Positions 59,931-64,000 of a DNA stretch of 64,000 bases are shown here, piece after piece. Within the stretch, counting starts at the first letter, position 1. Each line of letters begins with the position of its first letter. The stretch comes from Plantago ovata (lineage: Eukaryota > Streptophyta > Magnoliopsida > Lamiales > Plantaginaceae): positions 117,506,880 through 117,570,879 of the forward strand of contig CM051456.1 of the NCBI GenBank assembly GCA_028274465.1. The letters are read 5' to 3'. The translations under genes and the position numbers were made by a program. A model generated the notes under the pieces. The model was given only the letters and a program-made list of their open reading frames with translations, had not been told where the DNA came from and did no database searches.

Positions 59931-60180
59931 AATTAAGCGTGGCGATCACCTCACAATATATACCTAGCGCTCTTCTCGTTATTTTTTCGAAACGGCCAAA
60001 TGTATTAAAAACAAATGAGCATAAAAAATGTTCAAAGAGAGTACAACAAAAGTAAAATACAAAACACGAGGCTCCCTAACCGCTGGCTTTACACCTTGCC
60101 AAAGCAAAACCATTCTACTAGAATTAAGTGTGGCGATCACCTCACAATGTATACCTAGCGTTCTTCTTGTTTCGGAAACA
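59931..60180. repeat. Direct repeat of about 50 bp around a retroposon tail
   Basis: GAATTAAGCGTGGCGATCAC (59931) and GAATTAAGTGTGGCGATCAC (60120) start two copies of a roughly 50-bp sequence. Between them lies sequence of the truncated-retroposon type (TTTTTTCGAAACGGCC...GTATTAAAAAC, minus orientation). The repeat is too long for a simple target duplication. Confidence 0.5.
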
Positions 60181-63100
60181 AATTTTGATAGGATTGTTAC
60201 TACTTGTACTATATACACTGCTCTTACATGCAGATATATATGCTAAAATAATTGGGTAGCGTACTAATTCAATTCGCAAAGCTTCAATTGTTTCACTCTA
60301 TATTTATTTTTTACCTTTTCTGTAAGTATTATTGCCACGTTGCATAACGGGTATGCAGTTAATTCAAATGTTCAAGTAACGCATATATATCCAAGTTAAT
60401 GAACTAAAACTCAACTCATGATAAATTTAATCGAATATAGAGTTGTAATTCTGAAATTAGTTTTTTACTTCAGCGCAGTTCAGCCTTATGTTTTCAGAAC
60501 TTATATATCTACCTTTTTGGTAATTTTGTTTTATAAACCATTTCACCTCCTAAATACAAGAAGATTGTCTCATGAATTATAAAATTTTCTCTTATTAATA
60601 ATTTTTTTTTTGCCGTTTCAAAAAAAAAAAAAAAAAAAGAGCCGATGTAATAGCTTACAAACCACGCAAGTCAAATTAAAACTGCAACAAGTTGCGATAA
60701 GCTCAGACTCGAAAGACATAAATCACAAAAATCCGCTCCCAAAATTTTGTACAAGTAGTAATAATTAGAGGAAGAATCATCATTTTGTCGTCCTGATAGA
60801 TATAGGTAGATAGTTGTGAAGGGTCATGAAGTTCATGCATGGGTTAAGTTGACAGTTGAAGGATGGGAAAGACAATTCACACACTTATACATATTGTATA
60901 GTACAGCAACACGATGAAAGAATTAAGGGACTTGCTGCAGCTGGTTGCTTCCATTGCATATATTGCTTCGACTCAACCAATCTATCAGACTATCACGTTA
61001 ATCATGCCATACTTCTCTGTCTTCTTCTCTCTCACCCACAAATTATTATTATTTCATTTAACTATTTCTTCCATTCTAAATATTATAAATGTGACTCTAC
61101 AAAATCTTTATTTCCAGATTATTTATTACCAGAATATAAACCATACCAACAAAAAGGTATAAAGCTTCAAAACAAATACTCCAAACATGCATACAGTATA
61201 TGTAGTAGTAGTAGTATAATAATATTCCTGAAAGCTATGTATGTATAATATAAACAAAGTTCTTGGTACTTGCTTTTTTCTGCTTTTCAGTTAGCCTTCT
61301 TATTTTTGTTTTTATTACCAAAAAAGATTAGCATTAGAAAGTTTTCATGTCATTACAATAATTAGGCACCAATTTTATAAACTTCTTTTCCTATAGCTAG
61401 AGTTTGAAAATTTGTCTACTGTAAGTACTATCAAGCAACATTGCTCAGATTGACAGGAATGTAAAATTAGTAAAACCTCATGCACTACAAATTTCTGTAA
61501 TTGGAATCAGTCGATGAATCTGAAATTACTTACTAGCAACTTTTCCTGAAACTCTTTTCAATATTAAATGCAACTTTTGAGTCTATTATGCGTGGCACTT
61601 TATATCATTTGGCTGTCAATCCAACAATAACCAGCTTCATCATTTTATGTTATCAAAAGTTCTGTATATTATCACTAAATGATTGGTTGCAGCAAATAAT
61701 TATGACTTTCTTTCAAAAGTAAACCAGTTTGCATTTACAAACCACGTACTTTTTTTTTAATTACTACTACAAATTATTCTCTCTTTGTTTTCAGATTTTG
61801 GCAGCTATATACACTTGTAAGATACTTACTTCATTTGCTTCTTATACTTTTTGAGACATTAATTATTTACTTCTAATTTGCATAACCAAAAGTTAGTGTA
61901 TTATTATAATTATCTTATGCACTCTTCACTTTTAATTACTCAAATTTTACCTACTTGTATTTAATCAAACTTCAAGGTAAATTTTCCTAAACAACTGATG
62001 ACTAGAAATCCTAGCTACTTTATATAACAAGGCCATACAAATTATACTGTAGTATTGTGTTTTTGCTTTGACTTGCTTCATTTAAAGAAACCATATTCAA
62101 TATATCTGCTAAGACTATTACAGATCAGAATGTATAGTATGTATATATTGTAGAGTTCTTTCTCCAGCTATATACTGTTAAGTTCTGTCCTGTTGTGTTC
62201 TGCTGCTGCATATAGTATATTTATATATACTCCTTAAACACAGAGCCTGCTGCTTCTAGTATATCTATATCTATATGTGTATGTAATGTATCTAACCAGT
62301 CCAATTAAACCTGTAATTACAGGCACTACTAGGGTGAGTAGCTAGCTAGGTTATCAAGAACTGAGACTGTATCAATTTACCTGATACAGAGAGACATTGA
62401 GCCTGTGAAGATACAGTTCAGAACACTGACACAATACCAAACATATCAAACAAATCCCATTAATGTCTGAATCCCATTTAATTTTTAACTGTCCTAAATC
62501 CATCACCAATCCCAATAACATTGAATCAAGAAAGGGAAGTGATGAAATTTACCACCTTGTTCACATTTCATTAAATTCTGGCAAAACAAAAGAGATGATA
62601 AATATTTATTGAAAATCATAACTGCAACACTTGTTGACTATGCACATTGCGAATTACGCGTAAATGAGGAAGAACTACGTGTCGAAGGAATCATATATGT
62701 CGCTTCGGATGTTAACTTAAGGAAGAAATATGACAAGTGTTGGTGTTGGAAGAAAAGATTTCTAAAGCTAAAGGAATCAAAGTTATAACTGCGAAACGTA
62801 CTAAATAAGCGAACTATTTCCTTCTTCGCCAACACACCAAATACGCGATGCAAAGAGCAATTCGAGAAGAAATTTAAATTTAATTTGAAGAGAGAACACA
62901 TAATTACAAGTGACTGCTAAATTACACAAAATGAAAGAGGTTTCTCATAAACATTGACTAAAACAACATCAACAATTCTTAAATTACTTAAATTAGCCAC
63001 CTTTAACTCTTTACTAATTTTGAAGCTCTTGCAAAGTAATGGAACTCCAAAAACTACTTGATAATTCTCAGTTTTGATCTCAGCTGCACCACATAATTAG

Positions 63101-63194
63101 ACATAAGTTAAACAAACTTGATATGATTTAAACTTAAGAATATTGACTAACTTGATGAACTCGATTCAATCTCCAGTACTAATCGACGTGCTCA
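60181..63194. other. Intergenic; retroposon tail and Dof 3' flank
   Basis: At about 60590-60639 a plus-strand retroposon 3' end (TTATTAATAATTTTT, TGCCGTTTC, then A19) is seen. Open frames at 60856, 60914 and 62638 have no recognisable domains and biased composition. The last 200 bp are probably the 3' UTR of the Dof gene. Confidence 0.4.
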
Positions 63195-63998
63195 TTAGGG
63201 GAGTGCGTCATTGTACTGAGCCAAACCGCTCCAAGCTTGGATTCCATTCCAGCCAGCTGTATTATCATTCATATTGCCAACACTTGTTGATGGAGTTGGA
63301 TTCACCGTTCCGAAAGAACTACCATCAAAGTACCATTCAGTTGCCAAATTCCCATTTCCATTCGTACCGCTTTCTTTTCTTGAGGCCTGGTTGTTATAAC
63401 TAGGCTGATGATTATCACCTGCCTTTGGAATTTCCAAATTCTGAAACAAAATAGGCTGTGGTTTCTGAATTGCAAAGGGCTGATGATCAGATGCATTATT
63501 CTCCTTTTGATTATCATTATTCTGATCTCCAACAAAAAACATTGCCAATCTTTGCTGCTGTAATTTCCAGTGCAATTCTTGGTTGATCGAACTCAACGAC
63601 TCGATTGAAGAAGCCAAATTGTTGGTGTTGCCCTGACCCTGATGATGAATCCCATTCAAGGATCCAATTTCTTGAAACCCCATTAGAGGAGCAGAACTGA
63701 AAGGGAAATTGATCAATCCCATTTCTTGATTCAAACAAGGGTTTGATGAGAACTGGTTGAATAGGCCAGTAGTACTACTACTTGGCGGCTGAAGTTGAAA
63801 ATCCATGGCAGGTGAAATACCCTGAAAGAATTTCAGCCCACTTATGTTAGAAGACGAACCATTCGAGTCCTTTGAGTTTTCGGAAACTCTAGGAGAAATG
63901 GAGGATTTCATCTTCTTGTTCTTCCGGCAGCCTCCCCCTATCGGAACACTCCTGAGGGCCCCACCTTTAGTCCAGTACCTTCTGCATGTCTTGCAGAA
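63195..63998 (-). CDS. Dof zinc-finger transcription factor (C-terminal part)
   Basis: Plant-specific DNA-binding factor recognising AAAG cores. The frame runs off the right edge of the window; 267 residues are visible. The first visible residues, [16 protein letters not shown] then [12 protein letters not shown], are the second half of the Dof domain including the last CxxC; the first CxxC and the N-terminus lie beyond the edge. After the domain come a serine-rich stretch, a methionine/phenylalanine-rich middle and an asparagine/glutamine-rich region, ending [13 protein letters not shown]. The linear tail has no other domain. Which of the many Dof subgroups it belongs to cannot be settled from the visible part. 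Confidence 0.92.
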   Translation of the reverse strand, partial: FCKTCRRYWTKGGALRSVPIGGGCRKNKKMKSSISPRVSENSKDSNGSSSNISGLKFFQGISPAMDFQLQPPSSSTTGLFNQFSSNPCLNQEMGLINFPFSSAPLMGFQEIGSLNGIHHQGQGNTNNLASSIESLSSINQELHWKLQQQRLAMFFVGDQNNDNQKENNASDHQPFAIQKPQPILFQNLEIPKAGDNHQPSYNNQASRKESGTNGNGNLATEWYFDGSSFGTVNPTPSTSVGNMNDNTAGWNGIQAWSGLAQYNDALP

Positions 63999-64000
63999 GT

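Noticed and set aside
60856-61248. 130-codon plus-strand frame
   Set aside because: Low-complexity, isoleucine/tyrosine-rich translation of AT-rich DNA with no domain or nearby promoter signal.
62638-62901. 87-codon minus-strand frame downstream of the Dof gene
   Set aside because: Phe/Ser-rich composition and no recognisable similarity; more likely chance.
1-64000. CRISPR arrays, operons, prokaryotic mobile elements
   Set aside because: The window is plant nuclear DNA with spliced genes; no regularly spaced short repeats of CRISPR type are present.

Overview
The window is nuclear DNA from a flowering plant, most likely a core eudicot. The evidence is multi-exon genes with GT-AG introns, plant-only gene families (AIL/PLETHORA AP2 factor, RLCK-VI kinase, malectin-kinesin-14, Dof factor), an AT-rich intergenic space full of small transposons, and one plant-type initiator tRNA gene. 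The short inverted-repeat elements carrying runs of GAACT remind me of Caryophyllales genomes, but that is only an impression.

Layout. 1-10.2 kb is gene-free and holds a Tourist-like MITE, two oppositely oriented Helitron-type 3' ends, a 221-bp duplication around a broken CRK-type kinase fragment, and short repeats. 10.3-14.4 kb (+) is an AINTEGUMENTA-like/PLETHORA gene of the AIL6/AIL7 type with a 9-nt microexon. 16.4-17.4 kb is a non-autonomous DNA transposon lying just upstream of a Yippee-like gene. 17.7-22.1 kb (+) holds two nearly identical head-to-tail copies of that gene (four CxxC pairs per copy). 23.1-24.7 kb (+) is a cytochrome P450. 25.2-25.9 kb (-) is a small membrane-anchored TPR protein. 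26.0-26.75 kb is a second element with inverted subterminal repeats. 27.2-31.8 kb (-) is an RBK-type receptor-like cytoplasmic kinase. 31.8-36.7 kb is gene-free and holds a SINE with target-site duplication, two MITEs and a three-unit tandem repeat abutting a tRNA-iMet gene. 36.8-37.8 kb is a Mutator-like element. 37.9-41.3 kb (+) is a histone-fold, glutamine-rich nuclear protein. 42.2-42.6 kb (-) is a doubtful small gene. 43.7-48.9 kb (-) is a GT47 exostosin-family glycosyltransferase. 49.5-50.1 kb is a LINE relic. 52.0-58.1 kb (+) is a malectin-domain kinesin-14. 63.2-64 kb (-) is the 3' part of a Dof factor gene cut by the window edge.

The genes do not form a pathway; this is an ordinary plant gene neighbourhood. 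The most unusual structure is the Yippee-like pair. The duplication removed the stop and 3' UTR from copy 1 and the promoter from copy 2, yet kept a splice donor at the junction. Splicing across it is exactly in frame, so the locus can encode one 491-residue protein with eight CxxC pairs. Exon models were built by eye from splice sites and frame continuity; all lengths given for complete proteins come from those models.
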